Shown: positions 25,799 to 34,830, counted from the first letter of the stretch. The stretch: DNA of 62,175 nt from Thermoflexus hugenholtzii JAD2 (GCA_945865725.1 CAMBEO010000006.1:1-62175), one strand, 5' to 3'. Program-made: numbers and translations. The notes: generated by a model from the sequence alone, not told the origin.

Positions 25799-26505
25799 CC
25801 TGCCTCGAGCCAGACGATTGGCGCGCCCGGCCGCACGCGGCCGTCGGACGGATGCGAGACCCCCCGCGTCAGGCCCAGGGCGGTGCCAGTCCACGCCGCA
25901 CCGTCCTTGGCGGAGGCGCCGCGCGAAGTCCCGAAGACGGCGACGCGCAAGTCCGGGTCTGGCACCGGTTGGTGCAGGTCGACCGTGGCGGTGCGCGTTC
26001 CTCCAAGGATCACGCCGTCGAAGAACGCCTCACGGCACCCGTCAACCGTTGATCGGCCTTCCGACTCGCCCTCCTTCAGGAGGGGGCCAATCCCGGTGCC
26101 GTTCACCGTCGCGACGATGTAGGCGGCGCCCCGGTACTCCGCCGCGAGGTTGACGCGCAGACGCAACCGTCCTGACTGGCCGGCATCCGGAACCGGCACC
26201 ACACGCCGGATCACCACGTCAGGCGTTGGCAACGAGATGCCCCAGAGGCGGGTCGACGCCTGGTCGCCTCGCTCGAGGCGCGGCGGGTCTTCCCACGTTC
26301 GCATGCCGGGAAGGGATGCCGCGAGAATCGCCGCCGCCGCGATGCACCCTCGCGCGACACGTCCAAGCCCGGGCCAGGCCAGGTTTGCGGCGCCCCAGAG
26401 GCCGAGGACGCCTGCGGCGTGAATCGCCAGGAGCACGAGGCGGTGGGGCGTGACGTGATCCGCCGCGACCAGCGCCCAATCTGCTGCCAAGACCGCCGGG
26501 TCCAC
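25795..26505 (-). CDS. Membrane protein with extracytoplasmic beta domain
   Basis: A 236-residue protein. Two hydrophobic helices near the N-terminus ('LVLLAIHAAGVLGLWG' and 'CIAAAAILAASLPG') precede a predicted external beta-sandwich ('RLRLRVNLAAEYRGAAYIVA', 'TATVDLHQPVPD'). The track ORF starts at 26574 and would overlap the glycosyltransferase by 56 bases; GTG 26505 gives a 13-base gap instead and is preferred. Its stop overlaps the next gene by ATGA. The family is not recognised; the context says envelope glycoconjugate synthesis. Confidence 0.6.
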   Translation of the reverse strand: MDPAVLAADWALVAADHVTPHRLVLLAIHAAGVLGLWGAANLAWPGLGRVARGCIAAAAILAASLPGMRTWEDPPRLERGDQASTRLWGISLPTPDVVIRRVVPVPDAGQSGRLRLRVNLAAEYRGAAYIVATVNGTGIGPLLKEGESEGRSTVDGCREAFFDGVILGGTRTATVDLHQPVPDPDLRVAVFGTSRGASAKDGAAWTGTALGLTRGVSHPSDGRVRPGAPIVWLEAG

Positions 26506-26518
26506 CGTGTTGCTTCGA

Positions 26519-27514
26519 TCAAGCAGGGGCGTGGTCAGGCGCCGACACCGGCAATGCGACGACGTCTTGCTCATGGATCGTGGTGATGCGGTACGGGTCC
26601 TTGCCCTGTGACTCGTGCCAGACCCGCACGATCAACTCCGCGACCAACCCGATCACCACGAACTGGACGCCGACCAGGAAGCTCATCACCGAGAGCAGGA
26701 GCAGAGGGCTCTCGATCAGCGACTTCGCGAAAACGACCTTGTCAAACACGATGTACGCAAGCGTGATTCCGCTGATCGCGACGCTCGCGAGGCCTGCTCC
26801 GCCAAGAATGTAGATCGGCTTCGATCCGAAGTCGCCAAGGAACTGCACGGTCAAGAGGTCAAGCATCACCTTGACAGTGCGGTTGATCCCGTACTTCGAG
26901 GTGCCGTGCTTGCGGGCGTGATGGCTTACCACGATCTCGGTGATCGTCCCGCCGGCTTGCTTCACCAGCGCTGGCAGGAACCGGTGCATCTCGCCGTAAA
27001 TCTGCACGTCCTTGATGAACTCCGACCGGTAAATCTTGAGCGTGCACCCGACGTCGTGCAGGGGCACTCGCGTGACGCGGGCGATGATTCGGTTTGCGAT
27101 CTCGGACGGGAGCCGCCGCGAGAGGTATGCGTCGTGCCGGTCCTTGCGCCAGCCGCTGACCAGATCGAAGCCCTCGCGGATCGTCGCGAGCAGGCGCGGG
27201 ATGTCCGCCGGGTCGTTCTGGAGGTCGGCGTCCATGAGGACGACGTAATCGCCCCGAGCGAGGTCGATCCCGGCGGCGAGGGCGGCGGACTGCCCGTAGT
27301 TCCGACGCAAGCGGACCATGCGATAGCGCGGGTCGAGGTTCCCGATCGACACCATCCGCTGCCATGATCCATCGCGCGAACCGTCATCGACGAGGATGGC
27401 CTCTGCCGGCTCACCGATCCGGTCAAGGACCGCCCGAAGCGCCGTGTCGAGGTCCTCGAGCGATCCGGCCTCGTTGTAGACCGGGATCACGACCGATAGC
27501 GCGACATTACCCAT
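26519..27514 (-). CDS. Polyprenyl-phosphate glycosyltransferase (GtrB/DPM1-like, GT2)
   Basis: A 331-residue GT2 enzyme that should load a sugar onto polyprenyl phosphate. The GT-A core shows 'SVVIPVYNEAGSLEDL', 'ILVDDGSRDGSW', the metal motif 'LMDADLQNDP' and 'GEMHRFLPAL', followed by two C-terminal membrane helices ('IYILGGAGLASVAISGITLA', 'LLLLSVMSFLVGVQFVVIG'), the GtrB/YkcC layout. ATG 27514 has GGGGAG eight bases upstream; the ORF-track start at 27697 is not supported. It heads an operon with two unknown membrane proteins that may flip or transfer the lipid-linked sugar. Confidence 0.88.
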   Translation of the reverse strand: MGNVALSVVIPVYNEAGSLEDLDTALRAVLDRIGEPAEAILVDDGSRDGSWQRMVSIGNLDPRYRMVRLRRNYGQSAALAAGIDLARGDYVVLMDADLQNDPADIPRLLATIREGFDLVSGWRKDRHDAYLSRRLPSEIANRIIARVTRVPLHDVGCTLKIYRSEFIKDVQIYGEMHRFLPALVKQAGGTITEIVVSHHARKHGTSKYGINRTVKVMLDLLTVQFLGDFGSKPIYILGGAGLASVAISGITLAYIVFDKVVFAKSLIESPLLLLSVMSFLVGVQFVVIGLVAELIVRVWHESQGKDPYRITTIHEQDVVALPVSAPDHAPA

Positions 27515-27585
27515 CTGCTCATCTCCCCGGGTGCATGCCCGGAGACCCGACCTCTCGGTGGCCAGCCGGCTCGAACGTACTGGTC

Positions 27586-28341
27586 CTACGCCTTCTTCGG
27601 GCGCTCGCGGCGCCAGAAGCGCACCGCCGAAAGCGGTACGGACTCCATCTGGAACGCGTGGCCAAACCCGCCGTACTCCATTGTGCGCAAGAGCCACCCC
27701 GATTGCGCGAGCGACGGGCCGTAGTAGAACGAGGCGTCCCCGTACGCAACGCCATCGATCCCCTCGGCGCTCGCCGGGACGTGGTCCGATCGCCCATGCC
27801 GGAGCCAGAAGCGTCCGCCAACCCGCACCTGGAATGCGGTCCAGGTGCCGAGGCGATCGGTTTCGACATCAAACGCGACCTCGTCGCGGGCATCGCGCAG
27901 GAATGCCGTCCGGTATCGCGCGAGTTCCTCGCGAAGGGCGCCCGGACCCCGGACGCCCAGGTAGGCCCGCGCCGTTGCCGCCATGTCGCCCTCGATCACC
28001 AATACGTCGGCGCCCTGGTCCGGTGCGAGGAACAGGACGGCGAACGTGAACGCGCCGCGTTCGTCATTCGTCTGCGCGAGGGCGACCGCGTCGATCCGGA
28101 AGTTCAAGGTAAACGAGGAGGCGTTCCAGAACGCCGGGTCGCTCGTATCGACTTCAACCACGTCGCCGGCCCAGACGTCACCCCCAAGGCGGTCCAGCAT
28201 TGCCGCCGCCTCGTCAGTGTCGTCCGGGTCGGTCCCTCGCCGGACAGAACGGGGCCCACGATCCAAGGGGGGGGCTGTCGGGGCGACAAAGGCCTGGTTC
28301 CAGAGGCGTCGAACGCGTTCGGGGATGCTCTCGCCGGCCAC
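27586..28341 (-). CDS. Unknown soluble protein
   Basis: A protein of about 251 residues, rich in aromatic beta strands ('SSFTLNFRIDAVALAQ', 'GAFTFAVLFLAP', 'TWTAFQVRVGGRFWL'), with a basic C-terminus ('FWRRERPKKA'). No family is recognised and no signal peptide is seen. The frame is open to 28443, but that part overlaps the lgt promoter; GTG 28341 is a reasonable start, although other starts are possible and no Shine-Dalgarno decides it. It is 71 bases upstream of the glycosyltransferase on the same strand and divergent to lgt. Confidence 0.55.
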   Translation of the reverse strand: MAGESIPERVRRLWNQAFVAPTAPPLDRGPRSVRRGTDPDDTDEAAAMLDRLGGDVWAGDVVEVDTSDPAFWNASSFTLNFRIDAVALAQTNDERGAFTFAVLFLAPDQGADVLVIEGDMAATARAYLGVRGPGALREELARYRTAFLRDARDEVAFDVETDRLGTWTAFQVRVGGRFWLRHGRSDHVPASAEGIDGVAYGDASFYYGPSLAQSGWLLRTMEYGGFGHAFQMESVPLSAVRFWRRERPKKA

Positions 28342-28438
28342 GTGGTCCCGCCCTTCGGCGCAGTCTGGGGGCGCTGGCGCCCTGCCGGCCCTGGATGCGG
28401 CTCTCGATTGCGGGAGCAGTCTAACGTGATCCCCCCGA

Positions 28439-28444
28439 TACACT
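28439..28444 (+). promoter_or_regulatory. -10 box (TACACT) for lgt
   Basis: TACACT is followed by nine bases and ATG 28454. GGGCGGGG lies in the interval and could also help ribosome binding, so a leaderless mRNA is likely but not certain. Confidence 0.45.
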
Positions 28445-28453
28445 CGGGCGGGG

Positions 28454-29326
28454 ATGCCCGGCCTGCCGATCGTGTCGGCCTGGCTGGCTCACCCGCCCAG
28501 GACGCGCGCGATGCTTCCGCTGATCGAAATTGATATCGACCCGGTGATCGCCCAGTTCGGGCCCTTCGCGCTGCGCTGGTACAGCCTCATGATCATGGCC
28601 GGCATTTATGGCGGCACCCTTGCAGCGGCGCGATTTGCCGGCGATCGGGGCATCGACCAGGACCATGTCTACTCGGTGGCCGTCTGGGTGGTGGTTGCTG
28701 GGATCATCGGTGCCCGCCTCACGCACGTGATCGACCGATGGGATCTCTATCGAGACCACCCCGAACGCGTCTTCCTGATCTACCAGGGAGGCATCGCGAT
28801 CTGGGGGGGGCTGGTCGCGGGCGGGATCGCGGTCTGGGCGTACGCTCGTCGGAACGGCGTGCCGTTCTGGCGTTTCGCCGACGCGATCTCCCACGGAGCG
28901 ATCCTTGGGCAAGCCATCGGACGGATCGGATGCATCGTCAACGGTGACGTGGCGGGAAGGCCCACGGGGGCGGACTGGGGGTTCGTTTACCTTCACCCCG
29001 GCGCGCTCCTTCCGAAGCTGTCGTACTTCGGGGTGCCAACCCATCCATACCCGCTCTACGAGCTTGTCTGGGACGTCGCCCTGTTCGGACTGCTGTTCGT
29101 GGTCGCTCGCCGGGTTCGCATCGACGGGGCCGTCTTCCTCACGTACGCCGCCGTGTACTCGATGGCACGCTTCGTCCTCACGATGGTCCGCGAGGAGGGA
29201 GTCTGGGCGTTCGGCCTCCAGCAGGCCCAGATCGTGTCACTGGCGACGTTCGCGCTCGCGGCTTGGACGCTCGCACGACGGGCCCGTCTCGCGGCTGCTC
29301 CCGCCACGGTGGCCGACGCCCCGTGA
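28454..29326 (+). CDS. lgt: Prolipoprotein diacylglyceryl transferase
   Basis: Lgt transfers diacylglycerol from phosphatidylglycerol to the lipobox cysteine of prolipoproteins. The 290-residue, seven-helix protein has 'RWYSLMIMAGIYGG', 'GARLTHVI', 'GGIAIWGGLVAGG', the signature 'GQAIGRIGCIVNGDVAGRPT' and 'HPYPLYEL'. ATG 28454 is nine bases after a TACACT box; ATG 28511 is closer to the family N-terminus and would leave a 58-base leader. Its clients in this window include the lipoprotein 17534-18001 and the substrate-binding protein 52998-54875. The next gene begins after 99 bases. Confidence 0.94.
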   Translation: MPGLPIVSAWLAHPPRTRAMLPLIEIDIDPVIAQFGPFALRWYSLMIMAGIYGGTLAAARFAGDRGIDQDHVYSVAVWVVVAGIIGARLTHVIDRWDLYRDHPERVFLIYQGGIAIWGGLVAGGIAVWAYARRNGVPFWRFADAISHGAILGQAIGRIGCIVNGDVAGRPTGADWGFVYLHPGALLPKLSYFGVPTHPYPLYELVWDVALFGLLFVVARRVRIDGAVFLTYAAVYSMARFVLTMVREEGVWAFGLQQAQIVSLATFALAAWTLARRARLAAAPATVADAP

Positions 29327-29425
29327 TCGCCGCCCGGGCCACACGAGCCAGGACGACACGAACGATCATCCTTCCCTCCTGGCGATGGGCACGGAGGCCC
29401 GCGGACCCTTTCCCGCCGGTGCAAG

Positions 29426-31420
29426 GTGATGGATGATCGCCTAGCCCTCGCGCTGACGCTGGCACTGCCGCTCCTGACCGCAGCAAGCGCGTTCGCGGCA
29501 ATCGCCCGGCCTGCACGGGCATTGGTAGGTGTCTTGCTCGTGGCCGCGGTCATCGACGCGGTCGCTGGCGTCGCGATCCTTCCGGGGATCCGACGGGGCC
29601 TCGCCGCACCCGAGGCCGGCGTCGCGACATGGTCGCCGCTCGGCCTCTATGGGGTGGAACTGACGGTGCGCACCCAAGCGCTTGGCAGCTTCCTCGCCGT
29701 GCCGGGCGTCGTCGCCGCGGTCGTCGGGTGGTTTCGAGCGTACGGCCCACCTTGGCGCGACCCGTCCGGCAAGGCCGTGCCGGCGGGGCGTCCGGTGGTC
29801 GATGCCGCCCTGCTCGTCGCGGTCTCAGGGGGCACGTGGGCACTGGTGGCGGGAGACCTGGTGTCGATCGTGCTCGGCACCGGCGCGTTCGTCGTCGCGA
29901 CCGCTGGTGCCCTTGCTGCCGTAGGGGCCGTGCGCGCCGCCAGATGGCGACTCGTGGTCACCGGCGCGATGAGTTTTGGCCTGCTGGTGTGCATGCTCCT
30001 CCTCGGCAAGGTGAACGGGTCCTTTGCCGCGGGGCAACTTGCTTCTGTCAGTTTCAGCGACGCCAGTCTGGCCGGGCTCGTCATGGTCGCGTCTGGACTT
30101 GGCAACGCCGTGCCTTTCCACGCGTGGGCGCTTCGTCTTTGCCGGCAGCCCCTGATGCCCGCGGTCGCCGCTACCGGGAGCGCCGTTTCGCTTGCACTCG
30201 TTGACATCGCTTTCGTAACCACCGGCGGCGAGCTTGCAGGCCCATGGCGGACGTTTCTCACGGCCCTCGGATTGTTCGCGATCATCGGATCGATTGGCTG
30301 GTCGTGGTCCACCAGTCATCCCCGAATGCGGCTTGCCACGCTCCTGGGTGGTCGCACCGGGTTGACGCTCATGGCGCTCGCCAGCGGCGCGCCCGCAACA
30401 ATGAGCGCGCTCACCCTCTTGCATGGCGTCGCCGCGACAGGAGCGGCGATCCTGTGGGTCGCCGCCCCCGGAGCCGCCGCATCGTCGCCACCCACTCCCG
30501 TATCGCGCGCCACCTCGGGAGGAACTGGGGGTGGAGGCCTCCGAGCGACGCGGTCCTTCCCTCTTACCCCTCCCGCGCCTGCAGGGTCGCTCACGGGGAA
30601 CGGGAAGGTCAGGGGGATGGTGACGACCGACGCGTGGCGAAGTGCCGTGCCTTGGATCGTCGTGCTCGTGGTGGCCACGGCGGTGGGCCTTCCGGGAACC
30701 ATCGGCGGACTTGCAGCGGACACGTATCTCAGCGCCCTGACGGCGTCAAGCGAAGCCGGAGGGTGGCTGCGCCTTGCGGCCCTCCTCCTCGATACCGCGA
30801 CGATCGGCGCAAGCGGCGCGGTCCTCGGCGCATGGCTGCGACCGAAGCGTTCGACGCGCGACGGGACGTCCCGATCCCCCATCCATCAACCTGATGGATG
30901 GGCCATGCCCGACGACGGATGGCGGGCACGACCCTCGGTGTTTGGATCGCTCGCCGCGATGCTCCCGTGGCTGGGAGTCGCCATTGGGCTCGCGGTCATC
31001 GTCGCGCCCGCCGTACTTCCGCTGACGTTCGTCGGCCCGTGGTTCGGTCCCATCAGCGTCGTCGCTGCCGGGACAAGCACTCCACCCCGACTTGTCGATG
31101 CGCTTCGGATTGCGAGCCCGGACCGGATCCTCCTCGCTGGCGCCGCCGCGGTCGCCCTCTACCGGATCCAGAAAGGGGAAGAGATGCTGCCGGCGGTCGC
31201 GCGGGCGATGCTCGGCATCGGGGTCGTGATTGCGACGCCCCTTCTTCGCATCGGCCGAGGCGTCGTGTTGGTCGTTCGTGGTGCGCTCGACCTCTTGCTG
31301 GTTCGCCTGGTCTCGTTGAGCGACCAGGCGTCATCGACGGCGCGCCTGGTCGAGGAGCGTTACTACGCCGCCGTCGCTGTCGTCGTCATTGTCGTGCTGC
31401 TCTACAGTGTCGGGCGATGA
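29426..31420 (+). CDS. NuoL/MrpA-like proton-conducting membrane protein
   Basis: A 664-residue protein with about 15 hydrophobic segments. 'GLGNAVPFHAWALRLCRQPLMP' aligns with the vPFHtWLPdA-x-aPtP motif of NuoL/M/N and MrpA/D antiporter-like subunits, although the acidic residue of that motif is missing. A low-complexity loop (about residues 345-395, 'GGTGGGGLRATRSFP') interrupts the middle, and the C-terminus has a long amphipathic/hydrophobic extension ending 'YYAAVAVVVIVVLLYSVGR', as in NuoL-type lateral helices. It starts a three-gene cassette with NuoK-like and NuoN-like partners; GTG 29426 and ATG 29429 are both possible starts. No redox subunit is nearby, so ion translocation not tied to Complex I is suggested. 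Confidence 0.65.
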   Translation: MMDDRLALALTLALPLLTAASAFAAIARPARALVGVLLVAAVIDAVAGVAILPGIRRGLAAPEAGVATWSPLGLYGVELTVRTQALGSFLAVPGVVAAVVGWFRAYGPPWRDPSGKAVPAGRPVVDAALLVAVSGGTWALVAGDLVSIVLGTGAFVVATAGALAAVGAVRAARWRLVVTGAMSFGLLVCMLLLGKVNGSFAAGQLASVSFSDASLAGLVMVASGLGNAVPFHAWALRLCRQPLMPAVAATGSAVSLALVDIAFVTTGGELAGPWRTFLTALGLFAIIGSIGWSWSTSHPRMRLATLLGGRTGLTLMALASGAPATMSALTLLHGVAATGAAILWVAAPGAAASSPPTPVSRATSGGTGGGGLRATRSFPLTPPAPAGSLTGNGKVRGMVTTDAWRSAVPWIVVLVVATAVGLPGTIGGLAADTYLSALTASSEAGGWLRLAALLLDTATIGASGAVLGAWLRPKRSTRDGTSRSPIHQPDGWAMPDDGWRARPSVFGSLAAMLPWLGVAIGLAVIVAPAVLPLTFVGPWFGPISVVAAGTSTPPRLVDALRIASPDRILLAGAAAVALYRIQKGEEMLPAVARAMLGIGVVIATPLLRIGRGVVLVVRGALDLLLVRLVSLSDQASSTARLVEERYYAAVAVVVIVVLLYSVGR

Positions 31421-31499
31421 TCGTGACCTTCTGGAGCACGGCAAGGATGCCCGCGGACCTTGCCAGCGCAATCTCAAAAATGTCGTCGCCGACGTCTGA

Positions 31500-32234
31500 A
31501 TGGGACACGTGCGAGTGCTGAACGAGTTCGTCCTGCTCGTCCTGCTTGTCGTGGTTGCCTCGCTGCTGAGCGTCTCAGTCGAATGGCACGTCGCCTTGGC
31601 CTGCCTCTGGCTCGTCTATGGGATCGCCAGCACGTGGCTCGCCGTCGTCGCGACCCCCGAACTGGCCGGTGCCAAGCTCGTCACCGGCTCGACGGTCTGC
31701 GTGCTCCTCGCGCCAAGCCTTCGAGCACTGTCGGCAGAGCGCGCCCGGAGTACCGGACGGGTGCGCCGCCTCGTCGATACGGCTGGAAGTACGGCGGTAG
31801 ACGAGCCGTTCATGCTGGTCGGGGCGATCCTTGTGGCGGCGGCGTCCATCGCGCTCTCGCAGGCCTTCCCGATCGTGGGATCCGCGACGAACTTCGCGTG
31901 GTACTGGCTTGGCTTGCTCGGCCTGCTCTTGATCATGCTTTCGCGCGACCTCGTTCGGGTTGGCATCGGCCTCCTCCTCCTCCTCAATGCGGTCGACCTT
32001 CTGGACACGCTCGCGGCTAGCCACCAGGGGGTCGGTGCGATCGGTGCCCGTAGCGTCGTCACGATCGTGCTCGCGCTCGCCCTCGGCGTCGTGTGGACGG
32101 CCGTCCACGCGCGGGCAGTGACAGGTGCGCCGCCACCTCCGGTGCCGACGCTCTCGCTCATCGGCCGGCCGGTCGGAGACCTTGACCAGTCCGACCAGCA
32201 GGCGGTGGACGAGGCGGCGTCGCAGGCGGGATAG
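31500..32234 (+). CDS. MbhD-like/NuoK-like fusion membrane protein
   Basis: A 244-residue membrane protein in two halves. The N-terminal part has 'ACLWLVYGIASTWLAVVATP' and 'GAKLVTGSTVCVLLAP', reminiscent of MbhD/DUF4040 or MrpB-like subunits. The C-terminal half contains 'LLIMLSRDLVRVGIGLLLLL' followed by NAVDLL, matching the NuoK/MrpC pattern of an ion-channel helix pair. A fusion of two small subunits is unusual. It lies 79 bases after the NuoL-like gene and five bases before the NuoN-like gene, so the three should be made together. The C-terminal 35 residues are hydrophilic. Confidence 0.6.
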   Translation: MGHVRVLNEFVLLVLLVVVASLLSVSVEWHVALACLWLVYGIASTWLAVVATPELAGAKLVTGSTVCVLLAPSLRALSAERARSTGRVRRLVDTAGSTAVDEPFMLVGAILVAAASIALSQAFPIVGSATNFAWYWLGLLGLLLIMLSRDLVRVGIGLLLLLNAVDLLDTLAASHQGVGAIGARSVVTIVLALALGVVWTAVHARAVTGAPPPPVPTLSLIGRPVGDLDQSDQQAVDEAASQAG

Positions 32235-32239
32235 GGCGA

Positions 32240-33706
32240 GTGGCGACGACCGTGTCACTCGGAGTGATCGCGCTTCCTGTGGTCAGCCCTCTTGTCGCCG
32301 CGGCGATCCTGGCCTTGGCGATGGCCCTCGTTCACGGGCGCGGCGGATCGGATGGCGCCGTACGGCGCGCGCCGTGGGCGCTCGTCCTGCCGGTCATCAA
32401 CTGGCTTCCGGCTCTGGCGATGGTGGGCGCGGCCGTCGCGGTCGCGCGACTGCCCGACGCGGCCGCCATCCCGATCGGCTCGTGGTCACTCGGGGTGGGT
32501 GCCGTCGCGCGCGTCCAGTCGGTGTTCGCGTTCGGGGCCGGCGCCTTCATCGCTGCCCTCGGGGCGGCCTCCGATCGGGGACCAGCCACGGCGATCGCCG
32601 CCGTGATCGCGTCGTCGTCGATCGTCATCGGCGCCGTGGCGGGCGACGATGCGCGGGTCGGCGCCGCCGGCATCCACGTCGCCGTGCTCGTCACGGCGAT
32701 GGTCATGGCCACGGCTGGCACCGACGGCACGGCTGGCCGGTCGGGATGGCGTGCCGCGACAACCTACTTGACGCTGGCAAGCCTCGGCCTCGTGATCTTG
32801 CTTGCCGGCTTCTCGCTTGCTGACATCCTGCGGATCAGTCCGGGAGGCCTCGTCACCGAGGCGTTCGCGATCGCGGTCCTCGCCGTTGGCTTCGCCCTGG
32901 CGATCGGCCTGGTCCCGCTCCACTTCTGGGTGCCGGTGGTCTCCTTGCGGTCAGGCGAAGGCGGGGCGATGCTGGCTTTGGGGCTCGTGGCTCCCGCCAC
33001 CGTGGGCTTTCTGGTGCAAGTGCTTTCTGGCCTTCCGCAACTCGGCAGCGAGGTGCTGACTGCGCGCCTACTAGTCATTGGCGGACTGCTCGGGTGTGCG
33101 GGAGGCGCGATCGGCGCCGTGGCACCCGGGCGTCTTGGGCGACGGGTTGGCTATGCGGTGATCGCTGGCCTCGGCCCGGTCTTGCTTGGCATCGGATCCG
33201 GCACGCGTATCGGCGTCGCGGGGGCCTTGGTGGCGCTCGCCCATCACGCCACGTGCATGATTGTCCTGGTCGGATCGGCCGCCGCGCTCGAGGGGCGACC
33301 GGATCGCCAACGCCCGGCAGGCGCATCGCGACGCGCGGTTCAGATGGCGTTCGTCCTGGCCGCCATCGCCTCGAGCGGGATCCCGCCGCTTGGCGGATTC
33401 GCCGCACGATGGGCCGTGATGCAGGCCTTGTCGCTCGCGGACTGGCGCCTGGCGATGGCGGTGGGCGTGTCGTCGCTCGTGGTGTTGGCGGGGCTCCTCG
33501 TGGGCGCCAGTCGCTGGCCCGGTGACCGGCCTGAAACTCCCGTCGAAGGCGACCTAGGGTCCCGACCCCAATGGAAGTTGTCGGGTTCGGCGTGGGTCCT
33601 GCTTGCGTCCACCGTCGCCGCGTGCGCCTTAAGCGTCTTGCCATCACCAGTGCTCGACCAGGCGCACCGTGCGACCGCCCAGTTGACGTACCTGAGACCG
33701 TTCTAG
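32240..33706 (+). CDS. NuoN/MrpD-like proton-conducting membrane protein
   Basis: A 488-residue protein with about 13 membrane segments. 'LAIGLVPLHFWVPVV' and 'SSGIPPLGGFAARW' are the two best-preserved motifs of the NuoM/NuoN/MrpD family, and 'ALAHHATCMIVLVGSAAALE' corresponds to the discontinuous-helix region. Conserved acidic and lysine positions appear diluted, as in its NuoL-like partner. It begins five bases after the NuoK-like gene with a GTG. The stop overlaps the stop of the convergent oxidoreductase by four bases (CTAG). Confidence 0.65.
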   Translation: MATTVSLGVIALPVVSPLVAAAILALAMALVHGRGGSDGAVRRAPWALVLPVINWLPALAMVGAAVAVARLPDAAAIPIGSWSLGVGAVARVQSVFAFGAGAFIAALGAASDRGPATAIAAVIASSSIVIGAVAGDDARVGAAGIHVAVLVTAMVMATAGTDGTAGRSGWRAATTYLTLASLGLVILLAGFSLADILRISPGGLVTEAFAIAVLAVGFALAIGLVPLHFWVPVVSLRSGEGGAMLALGLVAPATVGFLVQVLSGLPQLGSEVLTARLLVIGGLLGCAGGAIGAVAPGRLGRRVGYAVIAGLGPVLLGIGSGTRIGVAGALVALAHHATCMIVLVGSAAALEGRPDRQRPAGASRRAVQMAFVLAAIASSGIPPLGGFAARWAVMQALSLADWRLAMAVGVSSLVVLAGLLVGASRWPGDRPETPVEGDLGSRPQWKLSGSAWVLLASTVAACALSVLPSPVLDQAHRATAQLTYLRPF

Positions 33707-34830
33707 CGTCGTCCGCCGTCGGCATGGGTTGCGACCCAACCTGCCCCTGACGACGACCGCTCGACCGCGTCGACGACTCGCTGGGCGGCGACACCATCCG
33801 CGAACCCTGGCCACGCATCGTCACCCTGCACGGGAGGCAGGCCCCGCAACCGGCGCACGATCCGGATCGCATGAGCACGAGGGAACTCGTCGAAGGGCAG
33901 GTCGATGTCGAAAGGCGTGGGGACGACCGCGAAGCGCCCAGTCGAGGCCGGCGCGAGACGCACGGTCGCCGGCTCGCCCCGCTCCTCCTCGAGGACGGCC
34001 GTCCCCTCGTCACCACTCAGCTCGATGCGACGGTAGGAGGCGCGCCCGTAGGCGACCTGGCTCACCTGCACCGTGCCCGTGGCGCCGCCTTCCAGGCACG
34101 CCACGAATGACGCGGTGTCGTCCGCGGTAACCCGCGCGATCGCCGTGCCGCCCGCCGCATCAGGACGCATCGTGACGACCGTCCTGGCAGCGCCAGACAC
34201 CGCGACCACCTCGCCCGCAAGCCAGCGGAGGGCGTCGACCATGTGGATGCCAACGTCAAGAAGGGCGCCCCCGCCGCGTTCCCGAAGCATGCGGAAGGCA
34301 ATTGGCGCGGTCGGGTCGGCGCGAATGCCCTGTTGAAAGCTGATCGCGAAATGGCGCAGGCGCCCGACCCGGCCTGCCTGGACAAGCGTCCAGAGGTGCT
34401 TAAACGGGACGGTCGAGCGGTACGTGAAGTTCACCGCGGTCCGGACGCCGGCGACCTCCGCGGCGCGAGCCATCTCCTCGGCCTCGGCGAATGTCACGCC
34501 CAGCGGCTTCTCGCACAACACGTGCATGCCGCGTTCGACCGCCTCAAGCACCATCGCGTGGTGCACGTCGTTCGGGGTTGCGACGACGACCGAGTCCGGG
34601 CGGGTCTCGTCAAGCATCCGTCGAAAATCGTCGAAAGACGCGCCGACGCCATTGCGGGCGGCGATGTCTGACACCTTCGCAAGCGTCGGACCGAAAAGCC
34701 CGACAACCTCCACGCCGGGCGTCGCGACCAGTCCCGGGATCAGCACCCGTTGCGAGAAGGAGCCGACGCCAGCGACGGCAACCCGGAAGCGGGGCGTGTC
34801 GTCGGTCCTGATGGCAAGTCGATCGGTCAT
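33703..34830 (-). CDS. Gfo/Idh/MocA family oxidoreductase
   Basis: A 375-residue NAD(P)-dependent dehydrogenase of the glucose-fructose oxidoreductase family, typically acting on sugars, inositols or their amino derivatives. The Rossmann loop is 'VAGVGSFSQRVLIPGL', 'VVVATPNDVHH' follows, the catalytic 'LCEKPLG' lysine is intact, and the second-domain motif is 'LLDVGIHMVDALRWLAG'. ATG 34830 has GGGAG nine bases upstream and a TACCAT element further up. It diverges from glyS across a 115-base region and is convergent with the NuoN-like gene. The substrate is unknown. Confidence 0.88.
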   Translation of the reverse strand: MTDRLAIRTDDTPRFRVAVAGVGSFSQRVLIPGLVATPGVEVVGLFGPTLAKVSDIAARNGVGASFDDFRRMLDETRPDSVVVATPNDVHHAMVLEAVERGMHVLCEKPLGVTFAEAEEMARAAEVAGVRTAVNFTYRSTVPFKHLWTLVQAGRVGRLRHFAISFQQGIRADPTAPIAFRMLRERGGGALLDVGIHMVDALRWLAGEVVAVSGAARTVVTMRPDAAGGTAIARVTADDTASFVACLEGGATGTVQVSQVAYGRASYRRIELSGDEGTAVLEEERGEPATVRLAPASTGRFAVVPTPFDIDLPFDEFPRAHAIRIVRRLRGLPPVQGDDAWPGFADGVAAQRVVDAVERSSSGAGWVATHADGGRR

